The position numbers were made by a program, and so were the translations under genes. The notes beneath the pieces were generated by a model. The model made no database searches and was not told the DNA's origin. It was given only the letters and a program-made list of their open reading frames with translations. 64,000 nucleotides of DNA from Irpex lacteus (lineage: Eukaryota > Basidiomycota > Agaricomycetes > Polyporales > Irpicaceae), in the NCBI GenBank assembly GCA_001986395.2, contig MQVO02000015.1:62001-126000 (forward strand). Direction: 5' to 3'. Each line of letters opens with the position of its first letter. Within the stretch, counting starts at the first letter, position 1. This document shows positions 22,207 through 33,381 of the stretch, in pieces.

Positions 22207-24061
22207 ATGGCAGACAACCCCTCTTTGCAGGTAACGTCATTCCTTAATTTCTTGGCAGGGAAATCGAGGAGTGACGAATTCTCCAGGATTCCAACCACTC
22301 CGAACAGCAGCAGCGACCTCAGACAGAAGTTAACTCCCAGCTTGTCTCTGGAGCATCTTCTCAGCCTCTCAACGGCCAAGCGGGGTCCTCTTTGTCTGGC
22401 TCGGGAGCTGTGCCTAACGGAACATCCAGCACTGACGCCTCCGGACAACCGTCATCCTCACAGTCAGCCGCTCCCCCAGTCGCGTCTGCCAGTACGCAAC
22501 CAGAACAGCCACTCGCAAATACCAAGATGGACGCGACAGAAGGCTCAAGCGCGAGAGAGGCTGAGAAGGACCGCGCCTCTACGAGTACGCATACTCACGC
22601 CCGCACGCAGTCTTCGCGTCACAAAGCCACTGACAAGTCCAACTCAGAACTTGCGCACACTACGTCAACTGCTGCGACAGGGACAGACGCGGGGCAGCTG
22701 AAGGGAAAGAAGTCGAAGCGAGCAAAGGCGAAGAAAACGTCTGGTGGACCGTCACTTATCTCCAAGTTACTCCATACCCTCGTTCCATGTTTTGGCCCGC
22801 CGCCTAGAGCGCATGTACCGGATGTTGAGCCTGTCGAAAAGCCGAAGCCTTCGCAGCCCCAGACTCAGCCCGAACCCGCGGTGGCATCGTCTCCAGTGGC
22901 AGCCCCTCCATCAAGTGATGTGCAGGAAAAGCCGCCCACACCGACAGTGACGGAGTCGAAGGAGGAACAGTCCACTCCCGCTGAGGAGAAGCAAACTGCT
23001 CGAGAAATACCTATACCCCCACCTCTGCAACCTGTAGACGTCCCTCCACCTTCTGACGATCCGGCTGTTGTTGTCCCACCAACACCAACGAAGACGCTCC
23101 CTCCCGAAGAGACAGCTGGCTTGACGTCAGGCGCCGTGCAACCACCGGGGTCAACAGGTTCGTCAAAACGAGGCTCGCTACATGAAGCCGGTCGACAAGG
23201 AGATTCGGAGAATGGGTCTGACGCGTCGACGAGCTTTACGGATGAGGAAGAGGGAGATGTTCCGCCTATGGAGGATCCCGAGGACGAGGAGGAAAGGCTG
23301 ATTGCAAACGGAGGGGCGGGTATACCCATTGGTCCAGACGGCGTCCCTCGACCTTTGTTACCGCCATTGTCAGCGAAACAAGCCGGACGGAAATGCCTAG
23401 TGCTGGATCTGGACGAGACTCTGGTCCATAGTAGCTTCAAGGTATGTCAAAAAGTTGTTACAGTCGATTTACAGTTCGGCTTATCGATATCGTCCTTGCA
23501 GTCAATACAGCAGGCAGATTACGTTGTTCCTGTAGAGATCGAGTATCACTGGCACAATGTGTATGTGATCAAGCGTCCCGGGGTTGACAACTTCCTGAAG
23601 AAGATGGGGGAGATCTACGAGATTGTTGTGTTTACGGCGAGTCTTAGCAAGGTGAGTAATCACTAAACCCTATATATCCCAGACGCCTGATTTTATGATG
23701 AAGTATGCGGACCCCGTATTGGACAAGCTCGACATACATCGTGTTGTTTCACATCGATTGTTCAGGGAGAGTTGCTACAACCATAGAGGCAACTACGTCA
23801 AGGTGAGTTTGATAGCGTGATGTTCCCACCTCAGCTAACGCATCTTCTCTCCAGGACCTATCTCAGCTTGGCCGACCAATCTCGGACACAATCATCATAG
23901 ACAACTCCCCCGCATCATATATATTCCATCCCAATAATGCTGTCCCGGTATCTTCATGGTTTAACGACCCTCACGACACAGAACTCACCGACCTGGTGCC
24001 GTTCCTTACGGACCTTGCCCAAGTAGATGACGTGCGAGGGGTGCTGGATGGAGGGCTATAG
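22207..24061 (+). CDS. PSR1: PSR1-type HAD/FCP1-like plasma-membrane phosphatase
   Basis: Five exons: 22207-22230, 22287-23441, 23502-23651, 23704-23802 and 23855-24061, giving 544 residues. The catalytic FCP1/NIF domain occupies about 377-540: [13 protein letters not shown] carries the nucleophile and acid/base aspartates (D382 and D384) of the HAD fold, followed by [39 protein letters not shown] and [14 protein letters not shown]. These blocks resemble yeast Psr1/Psr2, which act at the plasma membrane in sodium and general stress signalling through Msn2, more than the Fcp1 CTD phosphatase (no BRCT) or Nem1 (no membrane span). The long N-terminus is Ser/Pro/Glu-rich and disordered, with a basic [12 protein letters not shown] stretch and a CFGPP segment (about residues 160-190) that could anchor to membrane by acylation. 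The first exon is only 24 nt; the initiator at 22207 is the only ATG that splices in frame. Confidence 0.9.
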
Positions 24062-25818
24062 GAAACTGCCGGTACCGCTGTCCGAGTCCGGCTTGTGTGG
24101 CTCTTGCACTGTGCTCTGTTCACCGCTGCTGCTACCAAAATGTGCGCTCATGGACACTTGTGGACCCTTGCCTATACTCCCTATACTGCCTACTCTATAC
24201 CATACACATACCCGTGTCACGTCATTTCTTGTGGTTCTATCGACCCTGCAATCATCTACATATTCACGCTCTGCATCACTTGCCGCCGCGACACAGAGTA
24301 CCACCGCGCAGACGATATACACAGACGTCGCCCGGTCGCCCACAATCTTCCTATGTGCTGCGTCTCTAAAATTATCTCTGTGTATTCGGCTCGCATATTG
24401 CGATCTGTGCGGCCCTGTGACGCTTCCTTCTCATATACCCACATCCGCTCTCTCCCTACCCTGCATCAAGGCATCTCGTCGCTAATTTCCGGCTCCCATC
24501 CCTCCAGACATCACTGCATCTTAAATCGCCAAATTTTATCACTACTTCTCAACCTCATCCATCACTTTGTGCAGCGCTCGTGTTGTCCTTCTGTTTATTT
24601 CGGGCCTTCCTGTTCCCAGTTCGTCTTGCCATACCATCCTTCCTACGACATCCTTCGCTTCCCCTCGACGCGTATCCTTCTACGAGTTATAGTGAAGCAA
24701 GGATCGTACCCCACACACTCGTTTTATATGTTGATAATTTTCTCGAGGAGTACTTGGCCTGATGCTGTCTTTCATCCGTTGCTGCAGTTGCTGTGCTTGT
24801 TGGGTCACGTTCTTGCAAGCTATCGCGCTCTCGAAACTTGCTTTGCACATTCAATCTCAAATCATACCATGTAGTGACCTGGACAGCGAGGCGGGTACTC
24901 TCCATCTGGGCTCTAGGTGATACGACAGCGTGTGCCTGCTTCCTCCCCGATATCCAATTGCGCTTCCTGCGACCTTCTTCATTTTCGGACTCTTTTCATA
25001 TATACAATGCCTACTGATGTCTAAGTTCCAACTCCAAAACCCCCTGCTTCCCGGTGTTTTGGTCTTCTTTTCTTCGAAATTCTGCAGCCTTCAATATACC
25101 GTACACACGTTTTTGTTACATTGACATCCGTTATGTTCTGTCATGTTTTTCGGCAACAAGTTCTCATGTCTCGTTTACGATCCAGAAATGTCACCAAGTT
25201 TGCGAATCTCGATGTAAGCCTAAGACTCTATTGCATAGCTGTGCATGCTATAGATCTACAGCTGAACAAATGATGGTTTTATGTCTCGTTTTAGTTCCAG
25301 CCAATCATATGCCTGAGAATTATGGCCAAAACTGTAAATTCGGTTCGCACGCCACAAAGGTTGTGGCTAGTTGCCAAATAAAGAGATCGTCCGAGAGCAT
25401 TCACCTTTCGTTGATGCCACTTGCCAACACAAAACCCGCCTCTTGTAACCTCACTAGTGTCAATTTTCTAGGCCAAATTTGTTGACGACGGCTTTGGTCT
25501 CGCAATTGCGCTGCGTCGTACTCACTTTCAATATCCTCGCGCTATACTTCCATGGCGAAACACGATCTGCGCAGCGAAAACGTTTGCAAAGGATGATCCT
25601 ACAGGTTAATTACAGTTTACAGCAGTGTATTAGTATCCGATTCAGATACTTGACTTCTGCCTAGGACGGATGTTGATGAGACAAACGATTGGGAGGAGGG
25701 CGAAGCAGAAAGGAGAAAGGAATGAGAATGGTGGGATGATAACACTGTGCGTGCTTTTCTCGATCTGAACGTTGCTCGAGTGATGATTCCTCTGCAGACT
25801 ACTGGCGATGATACCTAC
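24062..25818. other. Convergent, pyrimidine-rich spacer
   Basis: Between the stops of PSR1 (plus) and the SAP-like gene (minus). The plus strand is strongly C/T-rich from about 24100 to 24700, which yields long open frames (up to 259 codons at 24095-24874) of low-quality composition with no domain. It probably holds 3' untranslated regions; nothing else supported. Confidence 0.5.
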
Positions 25819-28024
25819 TCAAGCCTTGCTGTAACCTGAGCCAGAAGCATTGGGCAGCCATCCTCGCCCCGCTGGTTTGAACTTCGAGGTGCGCTTCCTC
25901 GTCTTTGCCACTGGTATTGTTGGTATCGTTGGGAGCACCCCGAACTCTGAAGTCCCCTGTAAGTCGCTCGCACCCGTGTACTGCATGTGGGTATGTTGCA
26001 GTGGCCTTCCGGGTATGGGTATCGGAACCGGCTCGCGCGTCGAACGTTCCATGGCTGCCGACACGCAGACCTCCTCTGCGACTTGGCGACGCCTACTCAG
26101 GATCTTCATTTTCTGGGCCCACGCATTGTTCTTCTTCAGGTAGTGCTCAACCCAAGACTTTGCCTCGCTGATCTGTTGGCGCTGCTGCCACGCCAGCTTC
26201 ATCTTCCTCGCCAATGACTGTATGCCGCTCTTGGTACGCCCCTCGACCTCTTCGCCAGACATCTCCCGCACCGAGAGGCGAGGTTTGGATGATTGTGGAG
26301 CGTTCATACATCGGGCCTCGTTGTGGCTGCGCTTCCTCTTTGTTCCCCTTGCGGGAGAGACGAGCGGTGAAGGACCGGCCCTCGCCAACACTATGGGAGC
26401 AAGCAGCCGCTTTGCAGATGGTTCTTCAGCGGCCGCAGACGGGGTATGCGCTCTAGGGCACGGCGTACGAGGACGATTGGCAATCGCCGTGCTTCGTACG
26501 GTGGGCACATCTGGGTCCTGCAAAGCCTGGTGCCTAACCACCACCCGCCGCCCGCGAGTATCCTTGAACTCTATCGGCTCCTGTCGTATCTTCATCGTCC
26601 GCTCTCCGTCGGCACCTCCCACAATACGGATGCTTTTTGTGCGGAGCATCGTTTGCTTGGGCCGTCCCGTTGGCCAGAATACCTCTTGTTCGACCTCCGC
26701 CATCCACTCTTCTGCGCCTTCTACCAGCTCCTCCGGCGCGCTCTCCCACAGCTCTGGCGTAAGAGCCATTTCTTCATCGTCACTGGCAGCCCTTTCCTTC
26801 CCCTTCCCCTTTCTCACCTCCATCTGGTCGATAGCACACGCAGTCCTCGGTATTGCTGAAAACTGTACATGCGGGAACTGCAGATGGGCGGGTACCTCTG
26901 AGTCCTGTGCAATTATGCCCCTTCCTTCCAGTTCCGAGGTCAGCTTATTAGCACCGTGCAACCAGGAGGGCGCACGCTCGATTATTACTTCCGGGACCGC
27001 ACTAGGGCTTGGCGAACGGTCTATGGTAGGAAGCTGAAGTCGTCGCCGCACATCAATGGTGGTGGGACTCGGAGCAGCCTCTCGCTCATGGGGTTCCATA
27101 TCAGGCTTGACCTGGCCGAGGACTATACCCTTGGGTCTTGCAATACTCTCGGGAGTTCCAGTGTTCACCAGCTCCGCTGGATATTTCACGACATTACTTA
27201 GGGATGTTTATGGTTGTATATACTTGATGTACTCACCATGTTCGTCTTTCCAGCTTCCTAACTCCGTCTGGATAGCCCTCTTATCCTCCATTGGGAGGGC
27301 CATAACCCTTCGTGCAGTGCAAGGAGCTGTTCTTGTTGGCTCATTTTTGGTATCTGTGGGGACCACAGACACCAAAGGTGAACCTGCATTTTCGGCGATC
27401 ACGATAGGCACAAAGCCATCTATATTCAACTGTCGTTGGTTTTACCGAATATTGAACTGTCAGGTGAGTGCTTGCCTGCCGTCTCTCTATAAACAATTTG
27501 AGGCCTCTGAACTCCGTTTGTTACTACAGATTGAGCTTCTATACACGAGATCATTAAATGGATACAGGTAAGGACGATCAACGACAACGCACCGTCTTTG
27601 TTTCCAACCTGATGTCGATTTGGTGTGGCAATGAAAATCTCTTCTCCGACAGACCCCATCGCCGCTTGTTGAGTTGCACAATTACGCCTTCGAAGGCTGG
27701 TTATCAGTCGTCTGTGACAATTGTCGAAGCTCTCTCAGCCTTCAGGATCTATGCAACGACATTGTTCAATCACATACCCTGGAACACCCGTTGGGTATTC
27801 GACCAGGAGTTGCCGGATAATCTCGTTGTCGTTCAGCGAAGGGTTGATGCTCTCATGCTATAAGAACAAAAGGTCAGTCAATAATCAATGGGTCCAAGTG
27901 AGGATCACTCGCGGAGGCCACTACTAACACTCACCTTCGCGAGCCCCAACAGTTCGTGTCGTTTTAGAGTCTTCAGGTACTCGGTGCCAACCTTGATCTC
28001 TTTCCGCTGTGTAGTTATAGCCAT
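25819..28024 (-). CDS. Unassigned, probably nuclear protein with SAP-like N-terminus
   Basis: Six exons are proposed: 28024-27935, 27857-27778, 27696-27593, 27538 to about 27495, 27429-27233 and 27196-25819, about 630 residues. The first two exons form two short helices, LKRHELLGLAK and LNDNEIIRQLL followed by EYPTGVPG (about residues 19-57), resembling the SAP/HeH helix-turn-helix fold that binds AT-rich DNA; this is a resemblance, not a proof. The remainder is Pro/Ser-rich and charged, with KGKGKER and KRKRS basic stretches (possible nuclear signals), an acidic patch near DDEEMALTPELWE, and a helical Gln/Lys-rich segment (KMKLAWQQRQQISEAKSWVEHYLKK) described here only by its first 20 positions as KMKLAWQQRQQI. 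Exon 4's 3' end is uncertain (three donors keep frame), and the last intron is only 36 nt. The big terminal exon lacks an ATG of its own at its 5' end, which supports the upstream exons. Confidence 0.6.
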
Positions 28025-29091
28025 GGTGATTATCTGACGCTTTTTCGGGAGAGAAAACGCGTCGTGGATGAAGAAGAGGAGGGAGACGAGAAGAAGTGAA
28101 GAAGGGCGCCTTGGTCGTTTCGATATCTCAGGCGTCTATAGGCCTTTACCTTCCCTATCGGGAAACTACTCAGGTACCGGATCCATGGCCCGGCGTTGGC
28201 CAAATGGCCGTCTTTCATTGTCGAAGCCATTCGCGAGAACAAAGTCTCGACGGTTTGAAAGGTGTTTATTGCTTCATCTAGAGTAAAATCATGGTTATGC
28301 TACGCAGGCACTGTTTTGCCAGAAACTATGATAGTCATTATGAGTTCGGAAGAGTTAGACCACGCCGATAGCTACCCCACCTTACGTGTCTCCACGGGAA
28401 ACGCCATTGGAAGGATACAGAGTTCAGGGAAATAAAGATCGGTTTAAGATGAAGTACAGAAACGCAAGCCGAATATACTATACCCTCCTTCCCTTCGCCA
28501 CACGAGTTTAATCATGTGTCCTAGTACAGTACGCAAGGTTTGCGGAATAACTGCGTGCTGGGTTACCCACTTTATGGCAGAGTGAATGACCGCGTATACC
28601 ATGCCCTTGAGTAGCTGGAAAATACAAAGTGTTAGTCTCTCGGAATAAAAGCACATCATATGTAATTACCGTCATAACTCGTCTTCAGCACGCTACGTGA
28701 CAGTGAAAGAGCCTGCAACGACTTATGGAGTTTGCAAAGTTTATGTATATGCAGCTACATATGTTCTACTATGACTTTGTGAATCGGAATACCCTATAGC
28801 TACCCGACGTTGTGTTTCGCAGCATTGCGACATTTGGATAAATGAGCATGAATTGGCGCTCACATTGGTTGAACTTGCACTTGTACCGTCATCAACGTTG
28901 AGCGGCGTAACTTATCATTCGTTGTACCCTACGCAGTGAAGCAGTAAGCTATATGACTCAATCTGATGGCCATCACTCACGAAATCATGTCCAAGATGGC
29001 AGTACCTAGCACTGTCTGCAACGGGACTATGGTTCACGTGGCAAACGAAACTCGTTCTGCCGACGACTCCAAAGGCAAGCGTGCATCAGCT
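28025..29091. other. Divergent promoter spacer
   Basis: Between the minus-strand SAP-like gene and the plus-strand F-box gene. Only short overlapping open frames; no domain or RNA gene recognised. Confidence 0.45.
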
Positions 29092-29098
29092 TTTATAT
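29092..29098 (+). promoter_or_regulatory. TATA-like box of F-box gene A
   Basis: TTTATAT lies about 65 nt before the ATG at 29160, which fits a short leader and argues against additional coding exons upstream. Confidence 0.45.
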
Positions 29099-29159
29099 GA
29101 AGTACTGAAGAATATTTATGTGCTCTTAAGTAGCCTCATGGAATAATCTGGTGACCGAA

Positions 29160-31259
29160 ATGGCACTCACTAACAAACGACGGACAAACGACGCATTGAC
29201 GGTTGTAGCCCTTCCGGCCGAACTACTGGCTCGGATTTTCTTTTACTGTCAGCCTGACTGGCCATATACGATACCCGAGGAGCTAGATTTGCTTGGTTGG
29301 AATGTGTTCCAATGGATTTGGGTGACACACGTTTGTCATCGCTGGCGCAACGTCGCCCTCGCTACCCCACGTCTTTGGACGGACCTATGCCTCAACAGCT
29401 GTTCGAAGAACGACGTGGATCGCTGTACGTCTACTATTTCCCGCGCGGGCACCTCCATCCTACGCTTCTGTGTCTTAGGGCCATGGAAGGATCGAGAGAT
29501 TATAGAAGACATCCTGGTGAAAATTTTCCCGCGGATCGGGAGCCTCTGTCTCAACGACCTCGATATCAACGACCTCTGCAGTCTGGAAGAACTGATCAAA
29601 TCTGGGGCAATGCCACCTACGGCTCCATCTCTGCAGTTTATTGGCTTTAGTTACGGCTGGGAGGCCTTCCCGGATTGTCCCCCGATACGTCTCGTTGATG
29701 TATTGCCTCACGCTCCGAACATCAAGAGTATCACGATGAACGACATCATTATCAGCCCGGCGTGGCAGGGGTTTACTTCTTCCTTGAGCTGGTTACAGCT
29801 TGAGATGTATTCACCAATCTCGCATGACCATGGCATAACCGTTTCCGACTTGCTTCTTATTTTGGACCGCACCCCCTGCCTGCGACTGCTCACATTGAGG
29901 GGGGTAATCAAGGAGGAAGAGGAGACCTATGGCGAACCAGAGTCGTATGGCCCCTTAGTTGACGTCAACCTACCTTCTCTATCATCGTTCTACCTCTTCC
30001 AATCTTCCCCCCATATCATAACGATGCTGGAACACATGACCTTTCCTTCTACCTGCGCGTGCGCATTCGTTACGGCCCCTTCGGATACGCTCCCAAAACT
30101 TGCACACACCATTGTACCGAAGCTCGATCTGACTAATTCCGGACAAGGCTCTCGCACATTACGGGCAGTGAGATTCGAACTCGATTATGAACTGAGCGAT
30201 GGTCCGCAAATAGAAATGCAGGGATGGACGATGTCACCCGACGTGTGGCTTCCTTTTGACCTGGAGTACGGCGACTACGCTGATCTCGAGGTTGCGGTCA
30301 AGCTCCTAAGTGAACCTTTTTCACTATTCCCATGCGGCCCAACTCCAAGTGTGCCACTATTCTCCGCCCTACCTCTTTCAGCTGTGGAATACCTCGGGTT
30401 CTCCGGACTACGGAGTCGGTATAGATTTAAGGAGATTCTTGGTGTTCTGCAAGCTATGAGTTGTGTTCGGGTATTGGAAGTTATGGACGGGGCGGCCGGG
30501 GCCACAATTTTACCATTGCTATTAACCCTCAAAGAAAACGCCTCCACCGAAAATACTCGCTCCCTGGCCGCGCGTAACAGCCATGGCAACAAAAATATCA
30601 CCGGGGAAGCTTGTTCCACCTTCAACATCTTTCCAGCTCTTGAGCATCTTATCATAACACTACCGAGGCCGGATAGGATCACGGCTGAGGTGCTTAAGCC
30701 TCTCTGCGAGCTCGCTGAGATGAGGCGCAGTATTTGCCGAGATGGAGTTGAAGAGGACGCAAAAGGTATCAAGGAAATCTGGTTCAAGGATCCCGAAGAG
30801 GAGAGCGACGATGAAGACGAAGAGTCAGGACCATTTTACAAGGGTAATTATCGCCCTTTTAGAGCGATCTATGGAGATAGCAGTAGCGAGGAAGACGATG
30901 AGGACGAGGATGACGAGGATGACGAAGATAGCGAGGATGGCGAGGACGAAGACAAGGGTGGTCACGATGAGGGTGACAAAGGCACAGATGTGGACACTAA
31001 ACAACAGGCTGGGACTAAGGATGCGGCGGACGTAGACAAGAAGGCTGACAAGCAGGTCAACGTTGAACGTGACATGAGTAATGAGGCTCAGGAGAAGAGT
31101 GCCAGTGAGAGTGGTGTGGATAAGGCCCAGGCGGACGGTGAAGACGACGGCGACGAAGAAGGCAGATCATGGAGACTACTGACACGACTTCCCGAATTCC
31201 AAAAGCTGCAGGTTTTGGGTGTGCGTTGCGTCCATCCTGATATGTCGAAATTCGATTAG
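29160..31259 (+). CDS. F-box/LRR-like protein A with acidic insert
   Basis: Single exon, 699 residues from the first ATG. The F-box occupies about residues 14-75: LPAELLARIFFYCQPDWP, then WIWVTHVCHRWRNVALATPRLW. The same two blocks recur in three other genes of this window. Residues about 100-540 are leucine-rich with LRR-like spacing and end in a conserved IFPALEHLIITLP strand. Between about residues 550 and 670 lies a run dominated by Asp and Glu (bases 30800-31160), interrupted by Lys/Gly/Ser. The family's C-terminal strand (KLQVLGVRCVHPD) follows that run, so the acidic block looks inserted rather than appended. F-box proteins bind Skp1 and present targets to Cul1 ubiquitin ligases; substrate unknown. 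The acidic region is predicted to be disordered and may bind basic partners such as histones, which is speculation. Confidence 0.85.
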   Translation: MALTNKRRTNDALTVVALPAELLARIFFYCQPDWPYTIPEELDLLGWNVFQWIWVTHVCHRWRNVALATPRLWTDLCLNSCSKNDVDRCTSTISRAGTSILRFCVLGPWKDREIIEDILVKIFPRIGSLCLNDLDINDLCSLEELIKSGAMPPTAPSLQFIGFSYGWEAFPDCPPIRLVDVLPHAPNIKSITMNDIIISPAWQGFTSSLSWLQLEMYSPISHDHGITVSDLLLILDRTPCLRLLTLRGVIKEEEETYGEPESYGPLVDVNLPSLSSFYLFQSSPHIITMLEHMTFPSTCACAFVTAPSDTLPKLAHTIVPKLDLTNSGQGSRTLRAVRFELDYELSDGPQIEMQGWTMSPDVWLPFDLEYGDYADLEVAVKLLSEPFSLFPCGPTPSVPLFSALPLSAVEYLGFSGLRSRYRFKEILGVLQAMSCVRVLEVMDGAAGATILPLLLTLKENASTENTRSLAARNSHGNKNITGEACSTFNIFPALEHLIITLPRPDRITAEVLKPLCELAEMRRSICRDGVEEDAKGIKEIWFKDPEEESDDEDEESGPFYKGNYRPFRAIYGDSSSEEDDEDEDDEDDEDSEDGEDEDKGGHDEGDKGTDVDTKQQAGTKDAADVDKKADKQVNVERDMSNEAQEKSASESGVDKAQADGEDDGDEEGRSWRLLTRLPEFQKLQVLGVRCVHPDMSKFD

Positions 31260-31515
31260 AGCGATCTCTATGATATAGCTTTGATTACTTGTGTGCTTGC
31301 GCAGTGCTCTATGTTGGTGGTTTAGATATACATGGGATGCTCATACAACCGTGGTTCTCCACGACGCGGCCCTTCATTGCCGCGTCCTCCGTAGGACAGT
31401 ATAATCCATAAACTAGAACAGCGGCAAAAAAAACCGGCAATATATGTTCAGCATATAAGATTACATAGTACCAGTACACACATATTTGAACTCAAATTCG
31501 AGCAAGAAGGGCTAG
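31260..31515. other. Convergent 3' spacer
   Basis: Short spacer between stops of F-box gene A and the RNase T2 gene. No feature beyond presumed 3' ends. Confidence 0.4.
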
Positions 31516-33297
31516 TTAAGCTCGCACGTAAACTAGCGTGATGCCCTGCGCATGGTCGCCTCCCGAGTAGATCGTACTCTGGACAGTGCCAGTCGGTACG
31601 ACGTCAGCGGAGAAGCTCGTCGAGGCATCATACGCGAGAAGAGAGCCTATGGTGATAGTACTCTGTCGTCGACGAATTGCATCAGCACAGCCAATCATGC
31701 CAAAATGCTAGGACATGTTACTCACGTTAGTAAACTCAGAGCCTGTGGTGATATCTGCACTGCACGCAAGAGTTCCATTTGTCGCATCGACAGCACAGAG
31801 ACCTTTCGATGACGTGTAGGTGAAGGTTCCGATTGTAGACCCGGCGGAGGGACGGAAGGTCGCGCATGTTTGCTGAATGCCGAGAGATGAATATATCGAT
31901 GAATAGAGAGAAGAATACACAAGAGATAAACCTGAGACCACGTCCCCTTGCTTAGCACGCAGCCAACGTTAGTGCCGTTAGAGGTGTAGACTTGGATAGT
32001 TCCCTTGTCTACAGTGGATGTCTGCACAGTAGGGTAGAATATCAATGACACAAACACGAAGGTCATGACAGAGCAAACGTACAGGTGTGCTGCTGGCGGC
32101 AGACGAGCTAGTCGACGTGGGAGTGGACGAAGGTGTCGGGACGCCCTTGGGCCAGTACCACACAGTATCAGCGCAGGAGTTGCTGGAGTCTGCATCAGCG
32201 TGAAGGAACACGCCGTCGATGACGCTTCCACGAGTTAAGTAGCTGCGAGTAGCCGTGAATGGTGAGATAACTTCGGTGGCAAGCGGAGGTGGAGGACGTA
32301 CTGATACCACATCTCGTGGAGGAACGTCTTGCCAGGACCGTCACACCCTATCGTGGGTTTTTTGCCCTGGATCAAAGATCACGTAAGTAGTTCCAAATGT
32401 AAATTTACTAGGAGGGTGAGGGTAGCGACTTACGGTAGCAGAAACGATAGCCTGTTGTATGTCTGCGAGCTTATACTGCTTCGTTGTGCTAGGAACAATC
32501 CTACATGTCACATATATAGTCAGTACGGCGAACCTACGCGTACCTGCAGCGCAGAGTACTCACCCACGAGCAGCTAGGAAGAAGTGCGTGGGCAAGAGCT
32601 GGAAGAGCGAGATGGTTCGCTTAATAAAGATGACGACGTCGTCTCCATATTGGTAGTTTCGGATGCATTTTGGGTCGAGGGTTGAGATGCAAGTTGCGTC
32701 TGAGAGTGCAACCATGCGTTTTAGAATGAAGGTAAAGAAGAGAAAGGCGCGTGAACGTACGTTTATTGAACTCGTGTTCCCAGAACGACTGGCCATTCAC
32801 GACCAGGGTCAGGAACAGTCCTTCCACGATAGATACATGCAACTCACCTCGTCATTCCCTGTATTATCCTTCCAATACTCTCCCATCCACTCAAGCAATC
32901 TGTTCTCACCCTTCGCCTGCAGTATCTGCGTGATGTTCTTCACCTCCCTTGCGCTCGAACAGTATTGATCGTACGTTCCATCGCAGTGATCCGGCCAGAG
33001 TCCGTGTACCGTCCAGCTGTCATTAGGTCCAGCCCATTTCAACGGACTCTCGTAGTCCCAGAACTGGGTTTGTAAGAAGTGACCACCCGGAGCGTTGAAG
33101 CAGCACAGGTCGTTCTGGACTGTAGTGTTTGTGCAAGAGGTCGGTGTGAACGGGTTTATACCTGTCAGAAGGCTGCAGGTGGACCGTCCTGGAAGAAGTA
33201 GCGATGGGTCGAGGAGGAAGTCACGGTCTTCGAATTGAGCTGTAGCCGCGAACACTGAGCCGAGGACTGAGGCAAGGAGAACCGATGATGCGAGCAT
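31516..33297 (-). CDS. RNY1: Ribonuclease T2 with fungal C-terminal beta domain
   Basis: Nine exons: 33297-32848, 32788-32761, 32699-32564, 32500-32434, 32366-32302, 32242-32083, 32021-31932, 31872-31726 and 31662-31516; 429 residues. A signal peptide (MLASSVLLASVLGSVFA) precedes the catalytic domain. Active site one is WTVHGLWPD (His98). Active site two is FWEHEFNKHATC (His155, Glu154-equivalent acid, His160), spread over a 28-nt second exon. Many cysteines form the family's disulfides. A Ser/Thr/Pro linker (about residues 290-310) leads to a C-terminal beta-rich domain (TFRPSAGSTIGTFTYTSSKG) typical of the long fungal RNase T2 enzymes like yeast Rny1, which degrade RNA in vacuoles or outside the cell. 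Active site two has Ala where HGTC is usual. ATG 33297 is preferred to the in-frame ATG 63 nt upstream because it restores a clean signal peptide and sits 80 nt after a TATA box. Confidence 0.9.
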
Positions 33298-33375
33298 CTT
33301 CCACGATATAGGATGAGGAGGAGAAGGTAGAGCCAGAGTGCTGTTCGTATGCTGGGGCATGGCAGGCCTTTGAGC

Positions 33376-33381
33376 TTTATA
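33376..33381 (-). promoter_or_regulatory. TATA box of the RNase T2 gene
   Basis: TATAAA on the minus strand, about 80 nt upstream of the preferred start and only about 16 nt upstream of the alternative ATG at 33360, which decides between them. Confidence 0.55.

Noticed and set aside
24095..24874. 259-codon plus-strand open frame after PSR1
   Set aside because: Arises from a C/T-rich tract; other frames in the same tract are also open, and there is no domain.
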